Source: Otatea glauca (lineage: Eukaryota > Streptophyta > Magnoliopsida > Poales > Poaceae). Taken from it: a DNA stretch of 64,000 bases. Location: the NCBI GenBank assembly GCA_036346275.1, contig CM070713.1, forward strand, positions 78,236,382 through 78,300,381. The letters are read 5' to 3'. Position 1 is the stretch's first letter. Every line of letters begins with the position of its first letter. This document shows positions 32,761 through 46,900 of the stretch, in pieces. Both the position numbers and the translations under genes were made by a program. Under the pieces are notes generated by a model. That model was not told the origin of the DNA. It saw only the letters and a program-made list of their open reading frames with translations, and ran no database searches.

Positions 32761-34032
32761 GTACCCTTGGGGTTGGGCTGATCGGAAGGAAAGTTTGGCT
32801 CTCCAAAAGTGAATGAATACACGCGTGCGCACTCAATACTATGGCGGAGATATTGACAACACTTCGTGATCATCTTAAAAGAAAAGGAGAACAAAAGAGA
32901 GTATTTTTTTAGAAATTCTACGGTGTATTATATTGATAGTATATTGTAAGTAGTATTAATTTGTTAAAAATATTTATACTATTATACTACTGAAGAATTA
33001 TAAATAAATATTGACTAATCTAATTAATTCGAACGAACAATTTATATATATTGAATTTAGCGTATCCTAAAAATTAGCTTTTTTATAAGGAAAATGAGGT
33101 CCATAAGGACCACTCACGCTTTCATTAAGTATTAATAACGATAACATACATCCTAAAGTTACATGTTCGCTCATAGCTAAACAAGTTACGGGTGGAAGAT
33201 TGGAGAGAGGAGCGACGGGGCGAAGAACGCGGGAGGGAGACAGACAGCTAGCTAGGAGAAGCTTTGAGAGAGAGAGAGAGAGAGAGCACTTGTTGATCAC
33301 GTAAACGCCGCCGCGTCCTGGTCAAAGTAGTGCGTAACTGGGGCGGTGGTCAAACTGAAGAAAGCTTGGATTCGTCTTCATGCGGACAGCGCAGGCATGC
33401 TATGCTATCTGTGAGTGACATTGGCCGGCAAAGAGCTCGCGGTTGCACGCAGCAAAAGGCTGGGCAAAAAGTCGATGCGTTTTACACCGTACGCAACAGC
33501 TGCAACGACATGCCACGTGCACAACACATGGAGCTAGCTAGAGGGTGGCGCCTCGCGCCCGCACACGAGCGAGTCAAACAAAGAAGAAGGAAACTCACCT
33601 AAGCACACTGCACACATCAAGTAGCTATCGGTATCAGCCTATCAGGCATCCAGAGACGTACCGGGCTGTTGCAGTGTTGCACTCGCATGCTTGCACAAGG
33701 CCAGACCCTCTTGTACGTGTCGTCCTTTGCTTGATTTGCCGATGAAAAATCTTGGCTAAGATCCCGAAGCTTCGGCCTATTTCATCTTTTTAAAAAAATT
33801 ATTTTTGTTCCTTCGTTACAAAAATTGCAAATCAAATCCTCTTCCCAAAAGCGAAAACATCAGTAGACGACACGTATTATCTACCGCGTTCGCTACTCAA
33901 CCACGGTGAATCGTTAACACCGCACCTACCATGGTACACGATCTGCCATAGTACCCGAGCTAAGCAGGAAGGTAGGGTCCATCAGTTGCCGCACTTATCA
34001 GGGAGCTGCCGCAGTGTTCAAAGCTACTATGG
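32761..34032. other. Unassigned; (GA)n at 33266-33286
   Basis: No gene or element recognised. A perfect GA run of about 21 bp lies at 33266-33286. Confidence 0.5.
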
Positions 34033-34033
34033 T

Positions 34034-34260
34034 CATTAGTATAGAAATAGTCATTTGTGTCGGTTCTTTTTCGTCATCTGGGTCGGTTTTGGTGGCGATA
34101 AAAAATCCTTAAACAGTGATGACAAGAGACTATCACGGTCGGTTTTCGTCCGATAGAGATATAGTGTTATCTATGTCGGTTTCAAGGTCGGAACTGACCC
34201 AAAAGACCTAATATCTCTATCGGTTTCGAGCTAGAAACCGATAGATATAATTAGGAATCT
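34034..34260 (+). mobile_element. Possible CACTA-element end
   Basis: ATTAGTATAGAAATAGTCAT resembles a decayed CACTAGTAGAAA-type terminus. It is followed by repeated GTGTCGGTT, GGTCGGTTTT, ATGTCGGTTTC and TATCGGTTTC words and a hairpin (ATCGGTTTCGAGCTAGAAAC), as in CACTA subterminal repeats. The other end was not found. Confidence 0.4.
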
Positions 34261-35138
34261 GTATCAGTTTCACGATCAGAATCAATAGAGAAGTCCTTAT
34301 AATCTCTACTCTCGAAGATTTTTCGACAAGAAAAATACCAATAAATGAGAGAGAAATGAGAATATTCCAATAAATATTCCTTTAGATTTAAATAAATAAA
34401 AAGGATAGAAACTGATATGCGGGTCCACGATCTATGGACCAGGTCCACAGAGAAGTCTTACAGTCCATAGTGAACTAGGTTTATGGAATAGGACACTAAC
34501 AAGTGGGTTCCACATGTAAGTTACTCGGTTCACGTTGCACCGAGTTCACCGAACAGATCTAGAGTAAGTGTTCGAGTGTACCACGTAGACAATGATGGGG
34601 CATGACACAACGATGGAGATGCTAAGGTGGCGGCTAACAAGGTGAAGAGGTGACAATGAGGTGGAAGGTGACATGGATGCTAACGTGGCAGAGGTTGACT
34701 AAACCTATACGCTGGTGACTCATGATTAAACACAAATGGGACCAATGGTAGGTTAAGATTTGATTTCTAACGAATGAAATGTGGGGCCTACTCATCATCG
34801 ACACGCGTGCCGCTGACGAGTGAGACCCGCGAGAGGAACTCAGCGGATAGGTTTGGACTTTGATATGCGGGTGCTTGCGTGGCTACTGCTTGGCATTGTA
34901 GTAATGTCAAGGCACAAGGTGTTGGTGGTGCCTGCCTGTCATAGGGACACAGGAAAGAGAGAAGGACCTATAAGTTAGAGACAGACGGAAAGGAAGAAAG
35001 GGCACGTGATAGAAATAAAGAGGAGAGTAGCACCCATTAGTTTCAAGTGGATGGCATCGTCGGCGATTGACAGTTGGCGAAGCTCCTGCAATGGCAAAAC
35101 GGAACGAGGGCAGCACATGGAGGTGATTGATGGTCTCA
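34261..35138. other. Unassigned, left part of a block split by solo LTR 1
   Basis: From about 34500 the plus strand is rich in GGTGGCG/GTGG words and has no coding frame. The composition continues after the solo LTR at 39794, so the two parts were probably one block. Confidence 0.45.
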
Positions 35139-35143
35139 ACACC

Positions 35144-38100
35144 TGTAACATCCCGAAAAATGTAATAATATAAAAAATTATATTTTGAATTTGAATATCT
35201 TTGTTTCTGATTTTTCCTAATATGATTGGAATTTATTTGGATTTCTATGGATTTTTGTACTGAATGAAAAATTAAAGAAATGGAATTAAGGAATGGATAA
35301 TGGTGAAAAGATATAATGGTAAAAGTAAAAATTTGGAAAAATTACCATGGAACCCTAACCATACTGGTAAGTCAGTAAAATCAACAAGTAAAATTTTATG
35401 CACAGAAAAATGGGTAAATAAAATGAATGACACCTCTTTTTGACTAGAAACAGTACAGGTCAAAATTAATGAAAAATATTAGAAGTTTATCTGGAGCTGG
35501 AAAAATTACCAAAACACCCTCAGTGTAAAACCTATCCCTGGTAAAAATATCAGGATTTGATCATGTCGGCAAAGCCCTCTAATAATTCAAAAACAGAAAC
35601 AATTAAAAACTAGAAATCCTAATGTCAGAATCTTTATAAAATATTCCCTTGAGGTTTTGACTTAAAATTTTTATGGAGATATCCTTAAGACAAAATTAAT
35701 TCCTATAATTTTTTTTAAAATAATTAATATGATTTATACCCCTAAATAAATAAAATTCCGAAATACAGATCCTGTAAAAGTCCACAGTGTCAGAATTTTA
35801 ATTAATTCATTGTAAGATATTTTAACCTCAAATTTTTACTGGGCGTTAGAGACTACCAGGAGAGGTCGGTAAAAAAGTTTCGTAATTTTCCCACTTGATC
35901 TGATGGCCATTTTAATGGTCACATGGAGCTTGTCCCGGCCATGCTTATCACTTTGACTCGCCTTCACTCACTGACGTGTGGGCCACCCCTTTACCGTAAC
36001 GTTGCTGGCACGGCAACGGAAAAAGCGTCGCTCTCGCTGCCCTGTGGCCCCGGGACCCACCCGTCAGCCCCTGGCCTCACTGCCTCTTCTCTTCCTCCCC
36101 TCTCGCCCGAGACAAACTCGAAGACTCCCGAGCCCTCGCGCCTGGCTTCGCCAATTCGGTGCACGCCACCACTGCTGACCAAAGCCACGTCCATTCTCGA
36201 ATTTCCCGCGCCATACCCGGTCAGCTCCGCATCACTTCTTGCCGGCAAGAGGGCGTGCTCCACTTCATTGCGCAAGCGCCAAACCGAGCCGCCAGTCCAT
36301 CTCGAGTTCAAACCCTGTGAAACACTTTTCTCCGGCTACAAATACCGTATGGGTGTTGCTTTGAGGTCCCTTCTTCCTTGCTCATTCCCTGGACCAAACA
36401 CCAGAACCGAAACTCGTGTTCTCCACCATTTTCGCCATAAAACCCGAATGAGGGGAGATCTTCAATTCGCGCGAAACTGGTAACAAATGTCGAAATTGAT
36501 TCTTCCTCTAGCTCCCTCCGACACTCTAGTTTACTCATCACGCCGGAATTCCATCTCTTTTCGTCTGCAGAGCCTCCTCACCGGGCGCCCTTCTTCTCCA
36601 ACTCCGGCGCACGGTGGTAGAGCTCCTCGGCCAAGCTCCAGCCCGGCCAACCGGTAAAATGGAATCCCCTGACCTCTCTGATGCTCAAGCCATTACCGAT
36701 TCAACCGGAGACTTACTGTTTTTCTTCTCCGGCGAGCCGCCTCTCCTTCCGCCGCATGCCGCCGGTGGCAGCCCACTCCGGTCGTCCCCGCCGGTGATCG
36801 ACACCTCCCCCGGGCGCGCCATGACCCCCTAGTGCTCTCAGTGCCGTCGGCCGAACCCCTCGCCGCTCCCTCGCCGCCGGCGAGCAGCCCTAATGCCGCC
36901 CCTGCTTTCGGTCACTGCCCTGTGGGACCCTCCTGTCGGTGGCACAGAAAGAACTCAGTTCAACCGGTAAAAGGCGCCTTTGCTATAGAGAAAACGTATT
37001 TTCATTCTTTTCAATACCCGAAATGATTCAAATGCCTATAGATTTTGCATTATAGCTCCAATTTGGGTGAAATCAATTTCTATATTCATGTAAAATCAAT
37101 TAGTTTCAGAATATGGAATAACATTTTGAAAATGTTCACTGGATAAATTTAAAATTCAAATTTAAAGAAGAGGTTTAAAGAAGTGCCACATATTAAAAAG
37201 ATGTAAACAAACTTGGAATGGAATGAAACTGATTTTATTAAAATCCTTATGCTTCCAGAAGTTCAAATATATAAAAATATTTAATTTTTACTTATGTTTG
37301 AATTACTTTTTATTAAAGATAGTATTCAATGCATTGGAAATTCAAATATACATAATTTGAATAAATGAAACATGGAATAAGTAAAATTTAGTTTCTAAAT
37401 ATTAGCATGGCAGAAGAATACCTTAATTTGCCAAAATAATTGATAAATGAACTTGATTTGAGTTAACTTGAAATGAATGAAATAGCTTAAACATAAAAAT
37501 GTATATGTACATGCATATAGAATCAAATAGTCAATAGAGAGATCAAATGAATTCAAATAATCACCAAGTCAGTTTTGTTATATTCCTAACATTACGAGGA
37601 TCTCGAATATATAATAATATTTAAAGTTTACTACATAAAACAGTAAATGTTTAATAGTCAAAGTGTTAATACTTGCATAATTTGAATAGCTATAACTTTC
37701 ACAAATAAACTTCAAATTTGATGAAAACAAATCCTATAGCTTTGAAAAATAGTACCCTTGCTAATTAGGCAAAAATGTCTTATGTTTGTGCTAGGTCGAA
37801 ATAGGATCATGTTAAACCCTAATGATTTCTTAAATGGAAAACATCGCGGATAAAGGCCATTTATCGCAAACTCAACTTTAAATCACTTCTAATATCATAC
37901 CCTGTTAATGCCTGAAAAATGAGTTGACTATCTTGCATGGTGTAGTCGCCATCGCGTATCAAAAACTGAATCCTTAGCGAGTAGTAAATTGAACTATCAA
38001 GCTTTTTCATCTATCCGTAGAACCTCTCGTCTAAATGCAAAAACTATGGAAATCAGTTTAGAAATAATATTTGGGATATGGTCTACCATATTCTAGAAAA

Positions 38101-39793
38101 ATATTTTATTTACAACTTTCGTTTCAATTAAATCTTGCTAGTTGAATACCCTTAAAAAGTATGATTGTCATAACCTTTAATGTCATATAAGCATTTTCAA
38201 CTAAGAAAATAATGTCTCGTCTAAAAGCTAAAGTGTATGAAATCAGCCTAGATACATTCTTCTAAGTATATGCCATCTGCTTGCGAAGAAATAATCTTAT
38301 TTCGTCATGTTTTGCATATAAATTCTAATAGTCAAATAACCCTTAGTTTTATGTTTAGCGAACCTTGCCATAATCGGAATAGGTGAACCTTGTAAGAAAG
38401 AAGTTTGTAGTTAATAAATTTGTATCACCAGAATCTTCTTAAAAACCATAAATAAGTCTATTTAGCTAGCTTATCAATCGTAACCTAATTAAAACCTTTC
38501 ATATGCAAAATCACTTAAGGCTAAGTGCTATTAGCGTAACCTTAACTAGTGTTTTAATTCTTTTAATCCAAATAATTTTAGCATCTATAATTCGAAATCA
38601 TAAATACTAGAACTTATAATTTTAGCCTCTTGAATTCGTAATTCGAGATTTGATAATCTTTAAAAGAAACCCTGTTTTATTTGTCATAAAGCCATTAAGT
38701 TTAAGAATAAAGTAATTTCTTAAATAATTCAAACTCTAAAGTGTTCTTGATTTCTGCAATGAATCTTTATTTGAGTTTCTGTCTATCTTCTTTTTGCCCT
38801 TATTAAAGTTGGATATTTGCTATTTTCCGATTAATCGACGTGTAGAATCCGACGTCCCTTCCTCCGTCGTTGCCTCCGTCATCTGCGACCGCGTCTTCGT
38901 CGTAAACGATATATAAGCAAGGCAAGCACCCTCCTTTGACCATCTTGATCCCAGAATTTAAATTGCATTGTTTATTAAAATGTTTCATGCATGCGTTTAC
39001 TTTATGTAAATCCGCTATTTTGTGGTACTGGTAGTTATACCTGTTGTCTCATGAAACTTCCCTGATATGTATGGATATGTGTACCTTGATAACCATAGAT
39101 TGAGCTTAGACAATTACTTAATGTCATTGTGGGTATATGCGATTACTTCTATCCATGCTTAGCCATGCTTTTAGAAGAAATGAGAATGATGATCAGATCA
39201 AAATGTGTTCCTTGAGAAATGGAAAATGCTGTATTTGTAGCTGTTGGTTATGGGTATTTTGATTAAAACCCAAAATAAAACTATGGTTTTGATGCGGCGA
39301 TTATTGGCAATAGCCGGAGGTGCGAGAGGATTTGCACGTAGTGTAGGGTGGAGTATCGCCGTGTCGGATTAAGGACCGAGCAATGGGACGCTATAGATCC
39401 AAGAATTTCGTACAACCACGAGGGCTTGTATGGGCGGGTCTTAGCCTATTAAGTTGTTTAGGTGTGGCTTTGCATCTAAGGAAGGCGGGAGATTGCACAG
39501 GCATTCCGGTTCGGTCTGTCTGTAGGGGGTCTACTTACCAATGCAACGGTATACGCCTTGCTGTGGACAGAAACGTGGTGTTGGGTGTGTTGTGAAAGGA
39601 ACTACGTCTTGGGTGAGTGTTTCTGTTTTCATGGCCCGGGCCAAACGTCCCGGGCTGGTTCAAAGCCACATCTAGATAATATGTTGTATGGTTGTGATTC
39701 CAATTGTTGTAAACATGTGAGTGCTAGCTACTGATCCAGGGAATGGCACAGTAATCACATGGAGGTTCCTGTTCATCAGAACGGGGTCTCACA
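35144..39793 (+). mobile_element. Solo LTR 1 of a large LTR family (4650 bp)
   Basis: Begins TGTAACATCCCGAAAAA and ends GGGGTCTCACA. Flanks are ACACC (35139-35143) and ACAGC (39794-39798), a 4 of 5 match. The inside shows no polyprotein, primer site or second LTR. It shares with solo LTRs 2 and 3 CAAGGCAAGCACCC (38918), GTGGTACTGGTAG and ACCTTGATAACC, in the same order. A GC-rich patch at 35920-36960 resembles a U3 promoter, with a degenerate TATA (TACAAATA) at 36337. Compared with copy 3 it lacks several hundred bases before the right end. Confidence 0.75.
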
Positions 39794-41089
39794 ACAGCAA
39801 CATAGGCGTACTGTACCTCACCAGTGACAAGCACAAGCGGCGACGGAGATGAGCACGCGTGGCGGCGATGCATGGGTGGCGAAGAAGATCGATCAATCAA
39901 GGGGAAACAACAAGGAGATGAAATAGATGCTATGGCCGGAGGGAATTGGCCTAAATCTCACCACGGATGAAGAACAAAGCTCGGTGACAGCGATTTGACT
40001 GGCATTGGGGAAGAAGAAGTGGATGGTGGCATGTGATGATCTCTGATCGATTTGAAGATGTGCATCGGAATGAAACCGAGACGTGGAAGATGATGACACG
40101 TCAATTGACGCTAGCAATGACCACAACGACAGGTGACGAAGACGAAGGAGGCAGAGCATCAGAGCTCACAGCAGCAACGACCATGTGGCGAGTCTCCGGG
40201 GGAATGCGAGGGAAACATCATGTAGAACATGATCAGACAACACTAGAGGTGTGGACGGTGGTGACGAAGACTGAGACTGAATCGGCAATGGAGTATGACG
40301 GAGGTGCATAGCTTCTTGGGCTTGATTCGGTGAGTTGACGGCGAGATTTGGAAAAACACCTTAGGGCTTTGGAAGAGTAGAACAAAGCGATCCTCGTGAC
40401 GTGGGTGGCGACAGTATTTGTAAGTGCATAGGCGTTTGTGTCATTCGAAGCATGAACTCTAGAGCCGACTCGGTGGCATGGGACTTGCATGGGGAAGATG
40501 GTGAACAGGCGTCTGATTGGTGGGACCGGGCCCGTGGGTCAACGACAGATGGATGGCTAGGACGCGTGGCGGACGTGGAGTGAGGCAGGCTGGCTAGCGA
40601 CTTGGGTCGGGTGAAGCGAATCGAGCCTACGGTGGAATGGGAAGAGGAATTGGGCCAGACCAATATTAGGCCCAAGAGGATTTAAGTAATTTATAAATAA
40701 TTTCTGAATTAAAGATAAAGCTAGAAATTCAATTAAATAAAAATAAATAGCAAATAAACTCGAAAAAAATCCAAGAAAGTACAGGAAAAATTCCTTGTAA
40801 CATAAGGACCTAACAAAAACTTATTTTGAATTAATTAAAGTTTAGATTATTTAAATTAAATCTTTTTCATTTATGAAAGTCCTAGTTAACCTTTATGAAA
40901 GCGAGAAAAATTGGTGAAATTTTTTGGAAACCTAATCTAAACAAAAGATTTTTGAAACTTCAAAAATTGAGATGACATAGTGACTAAATTAGGAACGAAT
41001 CCTCCATCTACTAAAGATGGAGGAAATGGCGCCATAGGGTGCGTTTGAGCCGGTGGATGAGCCGGCTCGGCTCGAGCCGAGCCGGCAAA
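39794..41089. other. Unassigned, right part of the split block
   Basis: G-rich on the plus strand (GGTGGCG, GATGATG words) to about 40690, then AT-rich. Short open frames on both strands, none recognisable. At 41044-41090 there is a CG-rich repeat of GAGCCGGCTCGGCTCGAGCC type. Confidence 0.45.
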
Positions 41090-41410
41090 AAAATTCGAGT
41101 TCGGATCCTTTTTTTCGAAAAAAAATACGATTAGGTCCTTTTCTGGAAAAAAAATTACGATTAGGTCTTTTTAAAAAAAAGAAAATATATTACGTCTAGG
41201 TCCTTTATGCGTTTTTAAGTATTGCGTTCGGGTCCTTTTATTGAAAATCAAAATTACAATAAGGTCCTTTTAGGGGAAAAACCCGTTTAGGTCATTTTTT
41301 CTGAAAAAAACACATTTCGTTTAGATCCTTTTTGCATTTTTGTAGCATTACATTTAAGCCCTTTTGTGAAAAACACAAAATTCTTTTTAGATCTTTTTCG
41401 TGTGTTTCCT
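41090..41410 (+). repeat. Imperfect tandem repeat with TAGGTCCTTTT core
   Basis: About nine degenerate units of roughly 30-40 bp, each with (T)AGGTCCTTTT or GGATCCTTTTT followed by an A-rich run and an ATTACG/ATTGCG-like word. It ends near a short inverted CGCGGCGTGACACGCCGCG at 41477-41495. Confidence 0.65.
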
Positions 41411-42493
41411 CTATTTGCTCCTGTAGGGAGCGGCATTCGCACGTTTTCTCTATTTGCTCGTGTGAGGAGCGACACCCGCGGCGTGACACGCCGCGTATGG
41501 TTGGCTAGTAAACCCTACTTACCAAACAATCTTGATCCTGAAAGGAACAGTGGCCAAGATGTACGCACTAATTAACAGCAAAGATATAGTATTATTAGTT
41601 TACCTAGCTTGTCGATCTCAATCCTCCCGTGTTTTGGTTATTTACATCTCATCTGACCAAACCCAGTCCATCTGTCAGCCGAGAGCATTCTATAGGACAA
41701 TACTCACCTACTTTCTTATATTTTACAGTACTATCCAATTCAAGTACTGTTCCTCGGTCTACCTTTGGCATGCATGTACATAAAAAAAGCTTCATAAACT
41801 AGCAACCATGGTATGGTCTAATACAGAGGGATCTAGTGGAGATTAAACCAGACTGCCTTGACCGCGTAGATAAAATTAACACAGAGGTAGCTAGACACGG
41901 CAATCATCATTGATCTAATGCATATATATACAAACGGATCATATGTGCATGTCGTCAAAATTCTGGCCGGAATTTTTAACAACACACATGTACATGTATA
42001 GAAAGCTAGACCAAACTAATGGGGCTTAACACAAGGCAAATAAGCAACAGAAATGACACGCATGCATGCATTACTCAGCTTTATGCCCTCCGACATTGTT
42101 CTGTCGGCGTTTCTATATGCATAATGTATGACACTAGCTTAGACAATATGCAAGGGAATGTTACAAACTTTATAACTCCATTAGACTACACTATCCAGTG
42201 TCCAGGTTAGTTGCTTCTAGACAACCCTCTCTCGATTAACCTAGATATTAAAAGGACACTTGCGCGATAGCTATATTAATCCAGAGCACAATGTAGCTTG
42301 ATTAATCAGCACTCGATCGTTATTAGCTAGAGCAAGTATGTCAACTTTTTTCCCGTCAACCAGCTTGCAATTATCAATTGAGCTAGCAAAAGTTAGAAAA
42401 ATCTTCAAGTAATTGTACATGTGTTAGTCGACCCAGTAGTACTCTACTAGCTGCATGTATATTACTTTACCACAGCTCTGATGGAATTAGTTA
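41411..42493. other. AT-rich intergenic stretch
   Basis: No gene or complete element recognised. Confidence 0.6.
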
Positions 42494-42501
42494 GGTATAA
42501 C

Positions 42502-43315
42502 TAGAGGTGGGCACTCGGGCCGGGCTCTTTTGGGTCGGTCCGGGGCACGACATCACGACCCGGCACGAAGCCCAACCCGGCACGAAGTGGGCCGTGCCGG
42601 GCCGGCACGATACTGTAGCATGGGCCGTGCCGGGCTCGAGAATCAGGCACGATGGGCGGCCCGGCACGGCACGACACTGTAGAATGAGCTATACTGGGCC
42701 TGATGATCCAGGGCATGAGTAAGAAGCCTAGCATGAAGGTCACTGACTCACAGAGCATGACCGTCATGGATGCATCCAGTAGCATGAACGTCACCCCTAT
42801 CGCCAACACCTGAGATAGACGGACAAAACAAGAGAGAGAGAGAGAGCTAAGAGAGATTGAGAGACGGTGCAAGAAGCTGCTCTCTCTCGCTCGTCCCTCT
42901 CAATCTCTCTCAGCTCTTTCTCTCACCAGTCTCTCTCAATCTCTTTCGTCTGTCTCGCTCACTCTCTTTCTCGCCCATTCTCCCATCTCTCGTCTGTATT
43001 GAGCACATCCTTCTCGCTCTATGTAACTGCTCGATAATAAATAAATTTTAGTTCTTTTTCTCATAATATTTGCATTCACTGCCTTAATTCTATGTATCTC
43101 CGGCTCTTTTCCTCTCGTTGAAATAATGCAAATGGGTCGGGCTGGTAAAGCACGCACGGCGAACACGAAGCTCAAATGGGCGTGCTGGGGCTCGTCGAAG
43201 CGGTGCGGCTGCAACAACGCGACGGCGAGCACGACGGCCGTCGCGCCCGCATGGTTCGGACACGAAGCACGATAGGCCGTGCGGTAGGCCGAGACGCACA
43301 CGACGCCCACCTCTA
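42502..43315. mobile_element. Non-autonomous hAT element, 814 bp
   Basis: Perfect 11-bp terminal inverted repeats (TAGAGGTGGGC and its complement) and a perfect 8-bp target duplication GGTATAAC (42494-42501 and 43316-43323). 8-bp duplication and a TAG-G start are hallmarks of hAT. GC-rich subterminal regions with repeated GGCACGA/GCCGGGC words (left) and CACGAAGC words (right) flank a CT-rich centre (42830-43000). No transposase domain is encoded. Confidence 0.95.
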
Positions 43316-43323
43316 GGTATAAC

Positions 43324-43728
43324 ATATGAGCCATGCTCGTAAAAGGTCTTACAGAGCTGCTAATAAAAAAAATAAACTAGAAATTCTCGTAAGAAAAGCA
43401 AAACATATGACTCTTAATTTGGTAGACCCTAATTAACTAAGTTAAACTATAGCAACCATTGAATGTTATTATTTAAAGAAAAAACATCTAGTCATCGTCT
43501 AGCGGAAGTTATAACGCCTTACATTTAAAAAATAGTCCATGCAAAGTACAATACAAATAACAAAAAAATTGGACTAAAAAATAAAAGGAAATTATTATTT
43601 AATATTCATCCGTAATCCAAATTTAAACCCGTATATAGCTGAAATTTAGAATAAAAATTAGATGAAAATTAGCAGTTGGATTTGTATATGAATTCTAACA
43701 TAAAACTGATATTTGAAATTAAATAAAA
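43324..43728. other. AT-rich intergenic stretch
   Basis: Nothing recognisable. Its last eight bases (AAATAAAA) are the target copy of the MITE that follows. Confidence 0.6.
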
Positions 43729-43906
43729 GAGTAAATTTCAAAAAACTACATGTTTCTTTTATAAACTATCAAAAAACTACAGGTTTTAGCTTCTATTTTA
43801 CAAAACTACATAGAAAACTTATATCACAAAACTATAGATTTTAGAATTGACTATTTCTTGTAATGGGTTTGATAGTGTGGGCCCACACTGTCAAACCCGT
43901 TACAAG

Positions 43907-46900
43907 TGTAAGATCCTGAAAAAATACAAAAATAAATAAAATATAAAATTAAATTGTAATCATGATTTATTCTGAATTTACATATTTTCCCTATTTTTAT
44001 TGAATTTTGGTCTTTAAGAAAAACCATTTTCATTGATTGAATCTCTATTTCTCAATCTATGAAATTAAAAATCATATAAATATAAAATACGGATAAATTT
44101 ATTTAAACCCTAAACCACCTCCAGTATGTTCCCACAAAGTTTCAGAGAAATGTTAAAGCATTTAATACCTTAAGAAAATCAAATACAATATTTGAAGACT
44201 AATAACAATGACACCGTCAGATTTAATTAAAATTGTGCAAACATTCTCATCTTATGAAATTTTAAAAAATCATCTAAAAAATCAAAAGAACATAAATCAA
44301 AAGTTTCATAAATACTAAACTTTTTTGATGCTTCTGGAAAATCAAAAGTAGAAAATATAAATAAGATAGCAAAACAATGTCAAAATTTTATAAAAAAATA
44401 CAGATTTGATAACCATTTGAAAATTTTATGGTAACATATTTAAACCAATAGGATCTCACATAAAAATTTTCAAAGGAATTGAACCCCATTTGAAACCCAA
44501 GAAAATTAAAAATTAGAAAACTTAAAACTGAAATAGTGAGCTTGTCAGAATTTTATAATATTTTAAAGATAAGATCATCTTCTTAAATTTTTATGGTAAG
44601 ATAATAATTGTCTTGGTATCGTATAATTTTTTTTAAAATTTTTTGGACTAAAATGATGACTTAATTGAATTCAAACCCTGTTCTGCCAACTAAAGAATTC
44701 CAGTTTCTTCCTATTTCATTCACTGCCATGTGGGACCACCCCTTAGCCTAGCCTACTTGACAGCATCACAGCCCTCTCACTTCTTGCCTTTCCCCTCAAC
44801 CGAATGCTGCTTCATCTCTCTACCCAAACCATGCCACGACAATGGACAACGGCTGATCTCGTTGTCATGGCACACATCGTGCGCAAGATCTTGACGCCAA
44901 GTCGCTTGTGCCATGTGAACTCAGCCCAGTTCCTACACCGCCAATTCTACCCTGGACCAATCAAGCTCTGACTTGTCTCTCTCAACTGCACCGCCTTACC
45001 CTCACTGTGCCACTCCGCCCAGGTCATTGAATCTCTATCAATCCCGTCGCACCGACCTAAGCCAAGCGCCGTATACGGCCAACTGCCAACCTTGCCCTGC
45101 CACAGCACTGCCCTCACCATGCCCTGCACCGACCTTGACCTTGAAATCTCGCACTGCCGACCTTATCTCGCCTCTCTTGAAATCGCGGCGCCATGCCACC
45201 TTGCCTCTCCCACGCTTATTTAAGCCAGCCGAGTGCTCTCAATAGCTCACCACACCCACCACTACCCCTTCCAGCCCTTGACCAAAGCTTTAGCCCCGTC
45301 GCTTCCACCATTGCTGCAGAAGGGCCCTGCAGCCATGGAATCCAATTGAGCTCACCAGGAAAGCACCATCTCAATTTCTTTAGCCTAGAGCATCTCTTTT
45401 GTGCCCTGAACTCTAAGACACCCTCATTTGTAGCTCCGGAAAACCGTAGCACCGCTGCACCACACCCTTCTTCTCCGCCTCCGGCCACTCAGTGGTAACC
45501 CACTCTGAACAGCCTCCCTAGCAACCAACCGGTAAAATGTTGGAGCTCCTAGATACTCCTCATCCCCTTCACCGAGCTCAAGCACCTTTCTTTTTCTTCC
45601 CAACCACCATCACCGCCGAACGCCGCCCTCGCATGGTGCCGACCTACCTTCGGCTGTCACCAAGCCCCACTGAGCCATGCCCTAGCTGCCCTGAGGTCCC
45701 CTCTAGCTGATCCCGCCCTTGGTCAAGCTCGAGCACCGCCGGTAGCTCTCCCGGCATCCTCCCCTGCTCCTGGGTCGCTGCCAAGCCAGCCCAGGCTGTC
45801 AGCCGTTTCCCCGAGCTAGCTCACTAATCGATGGACCCCACAGACAGTCTCACCCTCATAGCTGAGTCACTGCCATGAAGGTCCCACCTGTCAGCCACGT
45901 GAAAGTCTAATTAAAACTCAGTTTAGTCAGTGTATGACATGTGGGCCCCGACCAATTTAAACATTAAAGCAAACCAGAATATAGGATTGAGTCGCTGACA
46001 CATGGGCCCCATATGTCAGTGACTAAGAAAAAATCAAAAAACCCCGAGAATACCCAAAAAATGATAAAACCATTTTCTCTATTGTGACGGTGCATTTTTC
46101 CATTTTTATGTGAATTTCATACTTGAGCCAATTCAAACTTTAGTAGCTTTTGCATTTTAAGTCCAAATAAATTTTTAAATTCATCTAAAATCATAATATT
46201 AAATATTATACAAAAATATTTAATTGTGTATCTCTGTTCAAAATATTTGAATTTAAAATTTGAATAAACCTAATATGGTCACTATATGAAATGAGTAAAC
46301 CCTAACTACAAAAATTATGAAATAAATTTATAAAAATTTATGATACTATAATTAGCTCAAATATGCAAATATATTTAGATTTGGACATAATTTGAATCAA
46401 ATTTGTATGTAGGTTACTTTCCAATGCATTAGAAATTCAAATAACTATAATTAGTACAAATAAATTTAAAATTTAGTAAAACCAATTTATAAACCTTATT
46501 AAAAATGTATTCTCCATGTATATGCAAAAGCATTTAAAATTGAACTCAGTCGAAAAAAATCATAAATTATTTTATCCTTAATACATGTAAGATGCAAATA
46601 TGAATGATTATTGCAAATAAACTTAAATAATGAGAAATCAGTAATTAAGATATTTTATCACCATAACCTTCTATTTAAATTTATTTTGAGCTTTGTGTTA
46701 TTTGACTTCTTTTAGCCTCTTATTGTTAGTGCTTTACATTTATCACGTATACATACCGACATTCTTGACACCACCAATATCGACCTCGACCCTGAGTCGA
46801 TTCCTGAATCAATTGAGCAAGGCAAGAACCCCCATTTGATCATGTTGATCCTATTATTTCAATCAAGTTATATTGTTTTGTTAAAACTATTATGCATGCG

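Noticed and set aside
35923..36483. 186-codon frame rich in Pro, Ser and Leu
   Set aside because: Lies in the GC-rich U3-like patch of solo LTR 1. The frame is not kept in copies 2 and 3.
34261..41000. Possibility of a full-length retrotransposon with paired LTRs around 35144-39793
   Set aside because: No second LTR, primer site, purine tract or polyprotein was found. The flanking 4 of 5 duplication fits a solo LTR.
43207..43260. GC-rich stretch considered as a coding exon
   Set aside because: It is subterminal DNA of the hAT element and has no coding signature.
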